Positions 8,944 to 17,707 of a stretch of 64,000 nt of DNA are shown here, in pieces. The notes beneath the pieces are model-generated. The model saw only the letters and a program-made list of their open reading frames with translations, was not told where the DNA came from and did no database searches. Positions within the stretch are counted from its first letter, which is position 1; each line of letters begins with the position of its first letter. The DNA lies in contig NZ_CP150919.1 of assembly GCF_039909015.1 (NCBI RefSeq), positions 5,184,501-5,248,500 on the forward strand, read 5' to 3'. The position numbers and the translations under genes are program-made. This stretch comes from Pseudomonas grandcourensis. Lineage in GTDB: Bacteria; Pseudomonadota; Gammaproteobacteria; Pseudomonadales; Pseudomonadaceae.

Positions 8944-9762
8944 TCAGTCGTGGTACATCACCGAGCGCCCGCCATCGATAGTGATGCACGAGGCATTGAT
9001 GAACGGCGCTTCATCGCTGGCCAGGAACACGGCGGTCATTGCCACTTCGATCGGTTGCCCGATGCGGCGCGGCGGGTGCAGGTCAAACGCACGCTGGCGT
9101 TCGGCGTGGGGGTCGGCGAAACCGTTCCAGTAATCGATGTTGATCTGGGTTTCGATATAGCCCGGCGCGATGGCATTGACGCGGATACCCTTGGACGCAT
9201 ATTCGATACCCAGCGCGCGGGTCAGACCCAGCAGGCCATGCTTGGCAACCGGGTACGGGAAGCAACCCGGAATGATGTGGGAGGAATGGGTCGAAGCAAT
9301 GTTGATGATGCTGCCGATACCCTGCTCGATCATCTGCGGCAGCACCGCCTTGCAGCCGTACCAGGCGCCATCCAGGTCGATGGCAAAGCAGCGACGCCAG
9401 TCTTCCTCGGTCATTTCCAGCGGATCACGAAACACGTTGACCCCGGCGCAATTGACCAGCACATCGATCCGGCCATGCAGGTCGATCGCCAATCGGGCCA
9501 TGGCGTGCAGATCCTGCTGACGCGACACGTCGGCCTTGATCGCCACCACATCGGCGCCCTGGTCCCGCCAGTGCGCCGCGACCTTCTCGACTTTCTCGGC
9601 CTGAATGTCGCTGATGATCAGCCTGGCCTGCTGGGACGCGAAGGTCGCCACAATCGCTTCGCCAATCCCCTGGGCGGCACCGGTCAGCAATACGACCTTG
9701 TTTTTCAGGCGTTCACCCTTGGGCGGTTCGGGCACCGGTGGCAATGACAGTGGTTCAGCCAT
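8944..9762 (-). CDS. SDR-family aldose 1-dehydrogenase (likely galactose/arabinose)
   Basis: 272 aa NAD(P)-dependent classical short-chain dehydrogenase. Cofactor motif TGAAQGIGEAI, NCAGV, catalytic Ser in NIASTHSSH and Tyr/Lys in YPVAK; family C-terminus ITIDGGRSV. Placed between a sugar importer and a lactonase, it would oxidise an imported aldose at C1 to its lactone. The dgo operon under the same promoter type favours galactose, and the AraF-like receptor also allows arabinose. AGGAG lies nine bases before the ATG. Its start codon overlaps the stop of a 55-codon leader reading frame. Confidence 0.82.
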   Translation of the reverse strand: MAEPLSLPPVPEPPKGERLKNKVVLLTGAAQGIGEAIVATFASQQARLIISDIQAEKVEKVAAHWRDQGADVVAIKADVSRQQDLHAMARLAIDLHGRIDVLVNCAGVNVFRDPLEMTEEDWRRCFAIDLDGAWYGCKAVLPQMIEQGIGSIINIASTHSSHIIPGCFPYPVAKHGLLGLTRALGIEYASKGIRVNAIAPGYIETQINIDYWNGFADPHAERQRAFDLHPPRRIGQPIEVAMTAVFLASDEAPFINASCITIDGGRSVMYHD

Positions 9763-9922
9763 GGATCAAGACTCCTGTTCGAAGACACGACGAAAACCGG
9801 GCATCTGTCGATGTCCGGTCAAAAGGCGCTGGGTAGGAAGCAGGTGAGTGCGAAAACGTTTCAGCTCGGAAACGTTCTGAGGCACAGGCTCCGCAAGGGA
9901 GCACGGGGGAACTTCGCTGCAT
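9755..9922 (-). CDS. Possible 55-aa leader peptide overlapping the SDR start
   Basis: Starts at an ATG preceded by CAGGTGAAGTG, the same Shine-Dalgarno and first two codons (ATG CAG) as dgoK, because this segment is a near copy of the dgoK 5' region. After codon 2 all similarity to DgoK stops. The frame stays open for 55 codons and ends in TGA overlapping the SDR start (ATGGCTGA), which allows translational coupling. The peptide (MQRSSPVLP...GVLIHG) has no recognisable domain. It may be only the by-product of a transplanted promoter. Confidence 0.35.
   Translation of the reverse strand: MQRSSPVLPCGACASERFRAETFSHSPASYPAPFDRTSTDARFSSCLRTGVLIHG
9852..9880. promoter_or_regulatory. Two tandem LacI/Cra-like operator sequences
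   Basis: GAAAACGTTTCA followed at a 16-base step by GGAAACGTTCTG. Together they make a perfect AACGTTTC-6-GAAACGTT inverted repeat (9855-9876). The first copy matches 10 of 12 bases of TTAAACGTTTCA, the operator known for Cra/FruR in pseudomonads. They sit in the transcribed leader of the SDR gene, so a bound protein could act as a roadblock. Functional role is inference. Confidence 0.35.
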
Positions 9923-9977
9923 CACTTCACCTGTTTTGTTTTTTTAAGTGTGAGTGCATGTAACTCGTGAGGCCGAC

Positions 9978-10037
9978 TATAAACCCGGCTCGCGACAAAT
10001 CTCAATATATATATTTACATCCCATATTATGGGATTT
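9978..10037 (-). promoter_or_regulatory. SDR-operon promoter, near copy of the dgoK promoter
   Basis: On the minus strand TTGAGA (10000-10005), 16-bp spacer, TTTATA (9978-9983), as in front of dgoK. Immediately upstream is the AT-rich block, here ending in a perfect palindrome ATCCCATATTATGGGAT (10019-10035). The block abuts the stop codon of the lactonase gene. Similarity continues downstream to the ATG at 9922. Confidence 0.68.
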
Positions 10038-10911
10038 ATCCAGCGAAACGCGCGCAATGCTTTCCACGCACATCCACTGCAATCGACAACACCGCCCCAT
10101 CCAACGTATGGCCCAACGGACTCGCTGCGCTGGTGATGTACAGGGTTTTCAGGTCTGTACCGCCGAACACGCAACTGGTGGGTCGACTGACCGGCAGCTC
10201 GATGATCCGATCGATGTTGCCGTCCGGGCTCAATCTGAGCAGACAGCTACCGTCCCAACGGGCATTCCAGATAAAACCTTCGGTATCCATCGCCGAACCG
10301 TCCGGGCAGCCACGCCCGTGCGGACCAAACAAGACTTGCGGCGCATCGAGGGCTCCGTCGGTACGGATGAAATGTCGATACAAGGTGCCGTCGAGGCTGT
10401 CGCCGAAATACACGGTGGTGGCGTCATCGCTCCACAGCAGTGTGTTGGGAATGCCCAGATTGCGAAGCAACGGCACAACCCGCCCTGCGCGTTCGATGCG
10501 AAACAGTCCACCGGAACGGCAGACGATGGGCAGGTCTTCTCCGTGTTCTCCGAGGTTGTTTTGCATGGTGCCGAGCCAGAGTCGGCCCTGGGCGTCGCAG
10601 CGGGCTTCGTTGGGGCGGTTGCCCGGCTGCGGATCGGCAACGCAAAACAATGTCAGGCGCGGTTCCAGGCCGGGCGAATCGAGATCGAGGCGATACACCC
10701 CGCTGCTCAGTGTCACCAGCGCGTCGCCGCTTTCGCAGGGAATGAACGCCGATACGTGCTCCGGCATCTGCCAGATCTGCACGTTGGCGCCGATCAACCG
10801 CAACGCCTGTTTACCGGCGATATCCACCCAGTACAGGGCTTGGGTGGGCGCATCCCAGAACGGGCCTTCGCCCAGTTGTGCCCGATGTTCGGTCACCGCA
10901 ATCCACGCCAT
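10036..10911 (-). CDS. SMP-30/gluconolactonase-family sugar lactonase
   Basis: 291 aa six-bladed beta-propeller lactonase. The metal-binding Glu lies in LGEGPFWD near the N-terminus; GRLWLGTMQNN, NTLLWSDD and the DTEGFIWNARWDG segment supply the other family ligands. It hydrolyses an aldonolactone to the aldonate, here probably the galactono- or arabinonolactone made by the SDR enzyme. It follows the GntR regulator by 45 bp and probably shares its transcript. Length and the absence of a signal peptide fit a cytoplasmic enzyme. Confidence 0.85.
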   Translation of the reverse strand: MAWIAVTEHRAQLGEGPFWDAPTQALYWVDIAGKQALRLIGANVQIWQMPEHVSAFIPCESGDALVTLSSGVYRLDLDSPGLEPRLTLFCVADPQPGNRPNEARCDAQGRLWLGTMQNNLGEHGEDLPIVCRSGGLFRIERAGRVVPLLRNLGIPNTLLWSDDATTVYFGDSLDGTLYRHFIRTDGALDAPQVLFGPHGRGCPDGSAMDTEGFIWNARWDGSCLLRLSPDGNIDRIIELPVSRPTSCVFGGTDLKTLYITSAASPLGHTLDGAVLSIAVDVRGKHCARFAG

Positions 10912-10956
10912 GAAACCTCCTGCATTGTTCTTGTTTTTATGTGGGGATTTTCGATG

Positions 10957-11673
10957 TCAGCTGGCCTTTTTATCGGCCATGACTTGCGGGTAGTAGCGTT
11001 TGATCGCCAGGTCCGCGTTATCGATCAGGGTCATGCAGGCCCAGACACCCCGGGCGGTATCACGGGCCGCGATAGCCTCGGCCAGGTCCCGGTGAATCGG
11101 CAAGGTGCGACGCAGTTCATCCGGGTCGGCGGCGGACACTTCAAAGGCCACCGCCAGCAACGCGCCGAGGGCGGGAACCATTTGTTCGATGAATTGGTTG
11201 TGGCTGGCGGCGAGGATGCATTCGTGGAAGAGCTGGTCGGCACGGTTGTAATCGATGCCGCTGTCCACCGCCCGTTCCAGCGCGTTGCAGGCCAACAGGA
11301 TCGCGTTCACCTGTTCGCCGGTTGCGCGCTCGCAAGCCCAGCGCACGGCCATCGGTTCGATGGTGCGGCGCAGGTCGAGCAGATCGTCGACGAAGTTTTC
11401 CGGCAAGCCGCTGCGCGACAACCAGCCGACGACTTGTGGGTCGAAGAGGTTCCAGCGCCGCACCGGCAAGACCCGCGTGCCGACTTTTGGCCCGACCTCG
11501 AGCATGCCTTTGGCAACCAGGGTCTTGATGGCTTCACGGATGACCGTGCGGCTTACACCAAGTTGTTCGCCGAGGTCGGCTTCGACCTTGAGTGACTCAC
11601 CCGCCTTGACCTGCCCCGTGGCGAGCCAGCAACCCAGCCAGTCAACCGTCGATGCATGAAAGCTGCTGGACAT
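10957..11673 (-). CDS. GntR-family (FadR/FCD type) transcriptional regulator, DgoR-like
   Basis: 238 aa. The N-terminal winged helix holds LGEQLGVSRTVIREAIKTLVAKGMLEVGPKVGTRV, the GntR recognition region; the C-terminal all-helical FCD domain has the metal-type residues in YNRADQLFHECILAASHN and LPIHRDLAEAI. Overall layout is like E. coli DgoR. ATG 11673 is preferred over GTG 11679 because GAGG lies five bases before it. It probably represses sugar genes until a sugar-acid inducer binds. A matching operator-like sequence lies in its own upstream region, suggesting autoregulation. Confidence 0.88.
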   Translation of the reverse strand: MSSSFHASTVDWLGCWLATGQVKAGESLKVEADLGEQLGVSRTVIREAIKTLVAKGMLEVGPKVGTRVLPVRRWNLFDPQVVGWLSRSGLPENFVDDLLDLRRTIEPMAVRWACERATGEQVNAILLACNALERAVDSGIDYNRADQLFHECILAASHNQFIEQMVPALGALLAVAFEVSAADPDELRRTLPIHRDLAEAIAARDTARGVWACMTLIDNADLAIKRYYPQVMADKKAS

Positions 11674-11710
11674 GGACACCTCAAAGCCGTTCGCAATGGA
11701 GGCCCACGCT

Positions 11711-11725
11711 AATCATCATACGATT
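11711..11725. promoter_or_regulatory. Putative GntR/FCD operator upstream of the regulator gene
   Basis: AATCATCATACGATT, the reverse complement of the araF-upstream site apart from one base. It lies about 40 bp before the regulator start, just downstream of a TTGACA-like -35 (11729-11734 on the minus strand), a position fitting autorepression. Confidence 0.5.
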
Positions 11726-11774
11726 GGATGTCAATTTGAATTTACCGAGTACACAGAAAGCACCGGGTTATGTG

Positions 11775-12335
11775 TCAGGGTTCCAGACCGATGGGGAAGA
11801 ACTCGCCGCCACTCCATACACCGAGCCAGCGCTGGCCGTCGATCTCGCGACTCACCGCCAGCTCTACCAATTGATAGAACACGTTGCGATGGATCAAGGC
11901 TTCAAGATTGCTGCGCACATGCACGTAAGGGGCTGGCTCTTGGGTTACCGGGTCGATGACCACGCGCATCGGGTGTCCGGCACCGGCCTCGGTGGTTTCA
12001 TCGACGTTGGTGGTAAAGCGCAACAGTTGCGCCTCGCCCTCGCCTTCCACCTCCACCGCAATCGCCACGAACGGCACATCGTCGACCTTGATGCCGACCT
12101 TTTCCACCGGAGTGATCAGGAAATAATCATCGCCGTCGCGGCGAATGATGGTGGAGAACAGTTTGACCATCGGCTTGCGCCCGATCGGCGTGCCCAGGTA
12201 ATACCAGGTGCCGTCGCGGGCGATGCGCATGTCGATGTCGCCGCAGAAATCCGGATTCCACAGGTGCACCGGCGGCAAGCCTTGGGTCTTGGGGATTTGC
12301 CCCAGCAGGTCGTTGGCTTTTTGCGGGCCACTCAT
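11775..12335 (-). CDS. DUF1285 protein
   Basis: 186 aa cytoplasmic protein without signal peptide or membrane segment. It fits the DUF1285 family by its N-terminal PPVHLWNPDFCGDIDMRIARDGTWYYLGTPIGR and the conserved LFSTIIRRDGDDYFLITPVEKVGI block. Function is not known. It lies 16 bp downstream of the DUF4823 lipoprotein gene, with which it is probably co-transcribed. The stretch between its stop and the GntR gene (about 100 bp) holds only the GntR upstream region. Confidence 0.85.
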   Translation of the reverse strand: MSGPQKANDLLGQIPKTQGLPPVHLWNPDFCGDIDMRIARDGTWYYLGTPIGRKPMVKLFSTIIRRDGDDYFLITPVEKVGIKVDDVPFVAIAVEVEGEGEAQLLRFTTNVDETTEAGAGHPMRVVIDPVTQEPAPYVHVRSNLEALIHRNVFYQLVELAVSREIDGQRWLGVWSGGEFFPIGLEP

Positions 12336-12351
12336 GGCGTTCTCCTTGGCA

Positions 12352-12960
12352 TTACTGGTCGCTGAGGCCCAGCAGGCTGCGCGCGTATTGTTCCAGCGGC
12401 GGGCCCATCAGGTCTTCGGGTTTTTTATCGTGGAACGTCAGTAAACCGCCACGACTCTTGATGGTTGCAGTATCAATCAAATACTGGGTGCTGGTCTCGA
12501 TCAACATGATCTGAATCATACCGCTGTCGATGCCGAGACGATCCAGGGCTTCCTGGTCCAGCCACTCGTCCGAGTTGCCGATACGGTCGTCAGACTTGGC
12601 AAACCGGGTATAGAGCAGATAGTGCGCACCGGCGGCACGGGCTTCGCCCATGGCCTGGTCGAGGCCTTCCGGCGTACGGGCACGGCGGACCATAGGGAAG
12701 TATTCGACGAAGCCATCGAACGCGACTTCGGCGATCACGTTGGGTCGCGGGTAGACGTCGCTGCCTGGGGGCATGAAAGCGCCTTGGGCGATGTAGACGA
12801 ACGAGTCCGGTTGAATGCGCAGGTTGTTTACGCGACGGCTGTCACTGTGGTCGAGCAACCCCGCATCGCTCATATGGTAACGAGTCCCTTCGGCCATATC
12901 GCTGACGTTCATGCAGCCACCAAGTGCCAAAACGGCCAGCAGCAAAACCAGGCTACGCAT
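12352..12960 (-). CDS. DUF4823 lipoprotein
   Basis: 202 aa. Signal peptide with lipobox LGGC (Cys16) predicts lipid anchoring, probably to the outer membrane since the residue after Cys is Met, not Asp. The mature domain (GTRYHMSDAGLLDHSD..., then HYLLYTRFAKSDDRIG and a C-terminal LTFHDKKPEDLMGPPLEQYARSL) matches the DUF4823 family known from pseudomonads. Function is unknown. It is followed by the DUF1285 gene; upstream lies a long REP hairpin. Confidence 0.85.
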   Translation of the reverse strand: MRSLVLLLAVLALGGCMNVSDMAEGTRYHMSDAGLLDHSDSRRVNNLRIQPDSFVYIAQGAFMPPGSDVYPRPNVIAEVAFDGFVEYFPMVRRARTPEGLDQAMGEARAAGAHYLLYTRFAKSDDRIGNSDEWLDQEALDRLGIDSGMIQIMLIETSTQYLIDTATIKSRGGLLTFHDKKPEDLMGPPLEQYARSLLGLSDQ

Positions 12961-13055
12961 CCTATCCTCCAGAGGCCGGTGTCGGAAAACCGGCGAATGG
13001 CCGTAGGATGCAGCTTCCGCGCCAGCTCAAGTTGCGCGTTGCCTGATCAAACGCA

Positions 13056-13122
13056 ATCGCGGGCAAGCCACGCTCCCCCAGGTTTTACGCAAAACCTTGT
13101 GGGAGCGTGGCTTGCCCGCGAT
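13056..13122. repeat. Long REP hairpin
   Basis: Perfect 22-base inverted arms (13056-13077 and 13101-13122) of the GCGGGCAAGCCACGCTCCC type, with an inner AGGTTTT/AAAACCT stem around ACGC. It lies just past the stop codon of moaA and can protect or end that transcript. Confidence 0.85.
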
Positions 13123-13131
13123 GAGGCCGGT

Positions 13132-14100
13132 TCAGCCGCCGATGATTTTCATCACGGTAGCGCCACCAGAGAACGCTACTTCCTGCTTGTCCCCCAAGGC
13201 TTTCACCAGCAGCCGCTGCAGCGCCGGCAGGGCCTGATGGCGCGGTTTGTCCAGCAGGTCGCCGATGTAATGGCGATTGCTCGATGACAGGCAGCCGTGC
13301 AGCCACCCGGTGGACGACAAACGAAGGCGCGAGCAGGTACGGCAGAAAGGCACACTTTCGTTGGCGATCACGCCGAAATGGCCTTGCCCCGGAATTTCAT
13401 AGCGCACCGCTGTCGCATCGACGGGCGCGTCGGCTTGCAGATACTCGTAGCGCTCGCCGATCAAGCTCAGCAATTGCTGGAGGCTGACGAACTGTTGCAG
13501 AAAGGCATTGGAGTCGCTGGCCAGGTGGCCCATGCGCATCAGCTCGATGAAGCGCAGTTCATAACCGCGATCCAGGCAGTAGTCGAGCAGCGGCATCACT
13601 TGATCGAGGTTCTGGCCGCGTAGCGGTACCATGTTGACCTTGATTTTCATGCCGGCTGCACTGGCCTCGCTCATGCCGTCGAGCACGGTGGCCAGGTCGC
13701 CGCCCCGGGCAATGCCGCGGAACGCACTGGCGTCGAGGGTATCGAGGGAAACGTTGAGGCGCCGAATGCCGGCGTTCACCAACAGCGGCAGTTTCTTCGT
13801 CAGCAACTGGCCATTGGTGGTCAGGCTGATGTCTTCCAGGCCCATCTGCCCGACCGCGGTCATGAACGCTTCGAGTTTCGGGCTGACCAGCGGCTCGCCA
13901 CCGGTAATGCGCAGACGCTCGATGCCCGCCGCTTCAATCAGATAAGCCACGCCGCGCGCCATGGCTTCGGCCGACAATTCATCCTGCGCAGCCACCAGCC
14001 GCTTACCGTTGGGCACGCAGTAGGTACAAGCGTAATTGCAGGCTGAGGTCAGACTGATTCGCAAGTTGCGAAAACGCCTGCCTTGACGGTCAACGATCAT
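13132..14100 (-). CDS. moaA: GTP 3',8-cyclase (MoaA-family radical SAM enzyme)
   Basis: 322 aa, first step of molybdenum cofactor synthesis. N-terminal radical-SAM cluster Cys21, Cys25, Cys28 in CNYACTYC; TGGEPL in the SAM-binding region; a second C-terminal cluster CRTC...GC near residues 250-268; and the functionally important C-terminal GlyGly (KIIGG). These are all hallmarks of MoaA, though the spacing after the first cluster (YCVPNGKRL) is less usual. Start ATG 14100 has CGGAG before it. No other moa genes adjoin it, so it may be one of several moaA paralogues in the genome. A perfect inverted repeat lies just upstream. Confidence 0.85.
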   Translation of the reverse strand: MIVDRQGRRFRNLRISLTSACNYACTYCVPNGKRLVAAQDELSAEAMARGVAYLIEAAGIERLRITGGEPLVSPKLEAFMTAVGQMGLEDISLTTNGQLLTKKLPLLVNAGIRRLNVSLDTLDASAFRGIARGGDLATVLDGMSEASAAGMKIKVNMVPLRGQNLDQVMPLLDYCLDRGYELRFIELMRMGHLASDSNAFLQQFVSLQQLLSLIGERYEYLQADAPVDATAVRYEIPGQGHFGVIANESVPFCRTCSRLRLSSTGWLHGCLSSSNRHYIGDLLDKPRHQALPALQRLLVKALGDKQEVAFSGGATVMKIIGG

Positions 14101-14128
14101 GATCACTCCGGCGGAAGAATATCGGGCC

Positions 14129-14160
14129 GCTAAAACTTGACTCAGAAATCAAGTTTTAGC
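14129..14160. promoter_or_regulatory. Perfect 12-bp inverted repeat upstream of moaA
   Basis: GCTAAAACTTGA, an eight-base loop CTCAGAAA, then TCAAGTTTTAGC. It lies 28 bp before the moaA start and has no T-tract on either side, so it looks more like an operator or a 5'-UTR hairpin than a terminator. Confidence 0.45.
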
Positions 14161-14237
14161 AAGTCCTCTACCTGAGTATATTCCTGCGGTACTGCGCCAA
14201 GTAGCAAAATCATGGCGCAATAAGGCAACTGAATGGC

Positions 14238-14876
14238 TCAGCTACCGGAAGTGTCGGTGTCGCGCTTGCGCTTGTTGCCCATGCGCACGCCGATGTCCAT
14301 CAGGAACTGGAAGAAACCTTCCTGATCTTCCAGCACATTGCTCCAGAACGGCGAGTGATACAGCGCGACGGCACCGTGCACCAGCGCCCAGGACGCGCAG
14401 TAGTGGAAGTAAGGTGGCACGTCTTCCAGCTTGCCTTCGCTGATCCGGCCCTTGATCAGCAGGGTCAGGCGTTCGAAGTTCGAGGCACGGATCTTGTGCA
14501 ACTCCTCGATCATCTCCGGCACCTGGTTGCCCTTGACCACTTTCTCTTCGAGGCGGTCGAACAGGCGATAGCGTTGTGGATCGCGCATGCGGAATTCGAA
14601 GTAGGCCCGGGACAGGGCTTCCTTGTCCTTGTCGACATCGGCCGAATGCAGCAGAGCGTTCAAATCGCGCTCGTAGTCGAGCATCAGGCGCAGATAGATT
14701 TCCGCCTTGGATTTGAAGTGCTTGTAGATCGTGCCTTTGCCGATACCGACGGCATCAGCAATCATCTCGACGGTGACACTGTCTTCACCTTGTTCGAGGA
14801 ACAGCTTGAGCGCGGTATCGAGAATTTCCTGCTCGCGGCGACGGAATTCACGGACCTTACGAGGTTCTTTATGCAT
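14238..14876 (-). CDS. TetR-family transcriptional regulator
   Basis: 212 aa. N-terminal helix-turn-helix EILDTALKLFLEQGEDSVTVEMIADAVGIGKGTIYKHFKSKAEIYLRL is a full TetR DNA-binding domain; the rest is a helical ligand-binding domain of unknown specificity, ending in a charged tail GNKRKRDTDTSGS. In other pseudomonads a TetR gene sits near tatD in the same neighbourhood (PA2957 type). Its targets cannot be read from this window. The 340-bp region upstream contains the RgsA-like sRNA on the opposite strand. Confidence 0.88.
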   Translation of the reverse strand: MHKEPRKVREFRRREQEILDTALKLFLEQGEDSVTVEMIADAVGIGKGTIYKHFKSKAEIYLRLMLDYERDLNALLHSADVDKDKEALSRAYFEFRMRDPQRYRLFDRLEEKVVKGNQVPEMIEELHKIRASNFERLTLLIKGRISEGKLEDVPPYFHYCASWALVHGAVALYHSPFWSNVLEDQEGFFQFLMDIGVRMGNKRKRDTDTSGS

Positions 14877-15091
14877 AAGAAAAGGTCTGTCGGGGTCAAA
14901 ATTCGAAGCCGCGTATTATGCCTAACTTACGCAAAAATGCACGGATCATCCGACCATATCTGCGCTTTCTGGTCATTCCGCGTACGTTTACCGGGTGATG
15001 AGAACTCTTCCGAAGCGCACGTATTCCAAATTTGTTTAAAAACCCGGGCCGCTAAACTGGACGAGGCGCAATCCTGATCAATACTTGAACT

Positions 15092-15209
15092 GTCGGCGGG
15101 GCATCTCCCCCAAGTGTCACGCCGATATTGGTACCAACGGACCGCGTGCCATTGTTTTACTCCTAATGGTCTTAACCCGGATTCACCCCCCAGAACCCGG
15201 GTTTTTTTT
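15092..15209 (+). ncRNA. rgsA: RgsA-like small RNA with Rho-independent terminator
   Basis: No protein gene lies between the TetR gene and tatD, but this strand carries a compact RNA-like unit: a -10-like CAATACT at 15079-15085, nested stems CGGCG(15094)/CGCCG(15120) and GGGGCATCTCCCC, a TTGGTACCAA palindrome at 15128-15137, and a terminator with 11-base arms (15174-15203, one mismatch) followed by eight Ts. Established knowledge: RgsA (P16), controlled by Gac and RpoS, lies beside tatD in P. aeruginosa and is found in other pseudomonads. The 5' end is estimated, not seen. Confidence 0.72.
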
Positions 15210-15218
15210 GCCTGCGAT

Positions 15219-16004
15219 TTAACCTTTTACGTGCGCCAGCGGGAACAGTCGCTTGAAATTCGCCGTGGTCTGCTCGGCAAACCGCTCGTAGGGCTCACCA
15301 CGCAACATTGCCAGAAATTCCGCAACTTCACGCACGTACTGCGGCAGGTTTGGCTTGCCGCGATAGGGGATCGGCGCCAGGTACGGCGAGTCGGTTTCCA
15401 CCAGCAATCGGTCGGCTGGTACCTTGCTGGCCACATCGCGCAACGCGTCGGCATTGCGGAAAGTGACAATACCGGACAGGGAAATGTAATAGCCCATGTC
15501 TAGCGCAGACTTCGCCATCTCCCAGTCTTCGGTAAAGCAATGCAGTACGCCCGCCTGGGGCAGCGCCGCTTCACGCAGCAAGTCCAGGGTATCGGTGCGG
15601 GCACCACGGGTATGGATGATCACCGGTTTGCCGGTTTGTTGCGCTGCCTGCAGGTGCAGGCGGAAGGATTCCTGCTGCAACTCTGCCGCTTCCGGCTCGT
15701 AGTGATAGTCCAGGCCTGTTTCGCCAATCGCCACCACACGCGGGTGGTTGAGTTCGTGCAACAGCCAGTCCAGCGCCGGCGCGGCCCCCGGCTGCACATC
15801 CAGAGGGTGCACGCCCACCGAGCAGTCGACGTCGTCATAACGCTCGGCCAGGGCCTTGACGTCGGCCGCGTTGTCCGCGCTGACACCGATACACAGAAAG
15901 TGCCCTACCCCGCGCTGCCTGGCAGCCTCCAGGGCAGCATCCAGGGAGCCGTCGTGGGCGGTCAGGTCGAGGCGATCAAGGTGGCAATGGGAATCTACGA
16001 GCAT
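15219..16004 (-). CDS. tatD: TatD-family metal-dependent deoxyribonuclease
   Basis: 261 aa TIM-barrel metallohydrolase. Metal-site motifs VDSHCHLD at the N-terminus, GETGLDYHYEP, IIHTRGA, LHCFTEDWEMA and LVETDSPYLAP near the C-terminus are all in order. ATG 16004 is chosen over an in-frame TTG twelve bases upstream because the family begins with this hydrophobic strand. TatD enzymes are 3'-5' DNA exonucleases linked to DNA repair. It follows holB by only about 70 bp; the pilZ gene expected between them is absent. Confidence 0.92.
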   Translation of the reverse strand: MLVDSHCHLDRLDLTAHDGSLDAALEAARQRGVGHFLCIGVSADNAADVKALAERYDDVDCSVGVHPLDVQPGAAPALDWLLHELNHPRVVAIGETGLDYHYEPEAAELQQESFRLHLQAAQQTGKPVIIHTRGARTDTLDLLREAALPQAGVLHCFTEDWEMAKSALDMGYYISLSGIVTFRNADALRDVASKVPADRLLVETDSPYLAPIPYRGKPNLPQYVREVAEFLAMLRGEPYERFAEQTTANFKRLFPLAHVKG

Positions 16005-16076
16005 AAGGGGCTGCAACTTGTATCGAATGGGTGGGACGGTCGGATGTACCGATACTCAGAGTTTAGGCGCAGACAG

Positions 16077-17697
<1,621 letters not shown>

Positions 17698-17707
17698 TTA
17701 GTCAGAG

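Noticed and set aside
9967..11595. A 542-codon plus-strand frame over the lactonase and GntR genes
   Set aside because: It is a shadow of two well-supported minus-strand genes; translated residues are low-complexity His/Gln/Ala/Gly and match no family.
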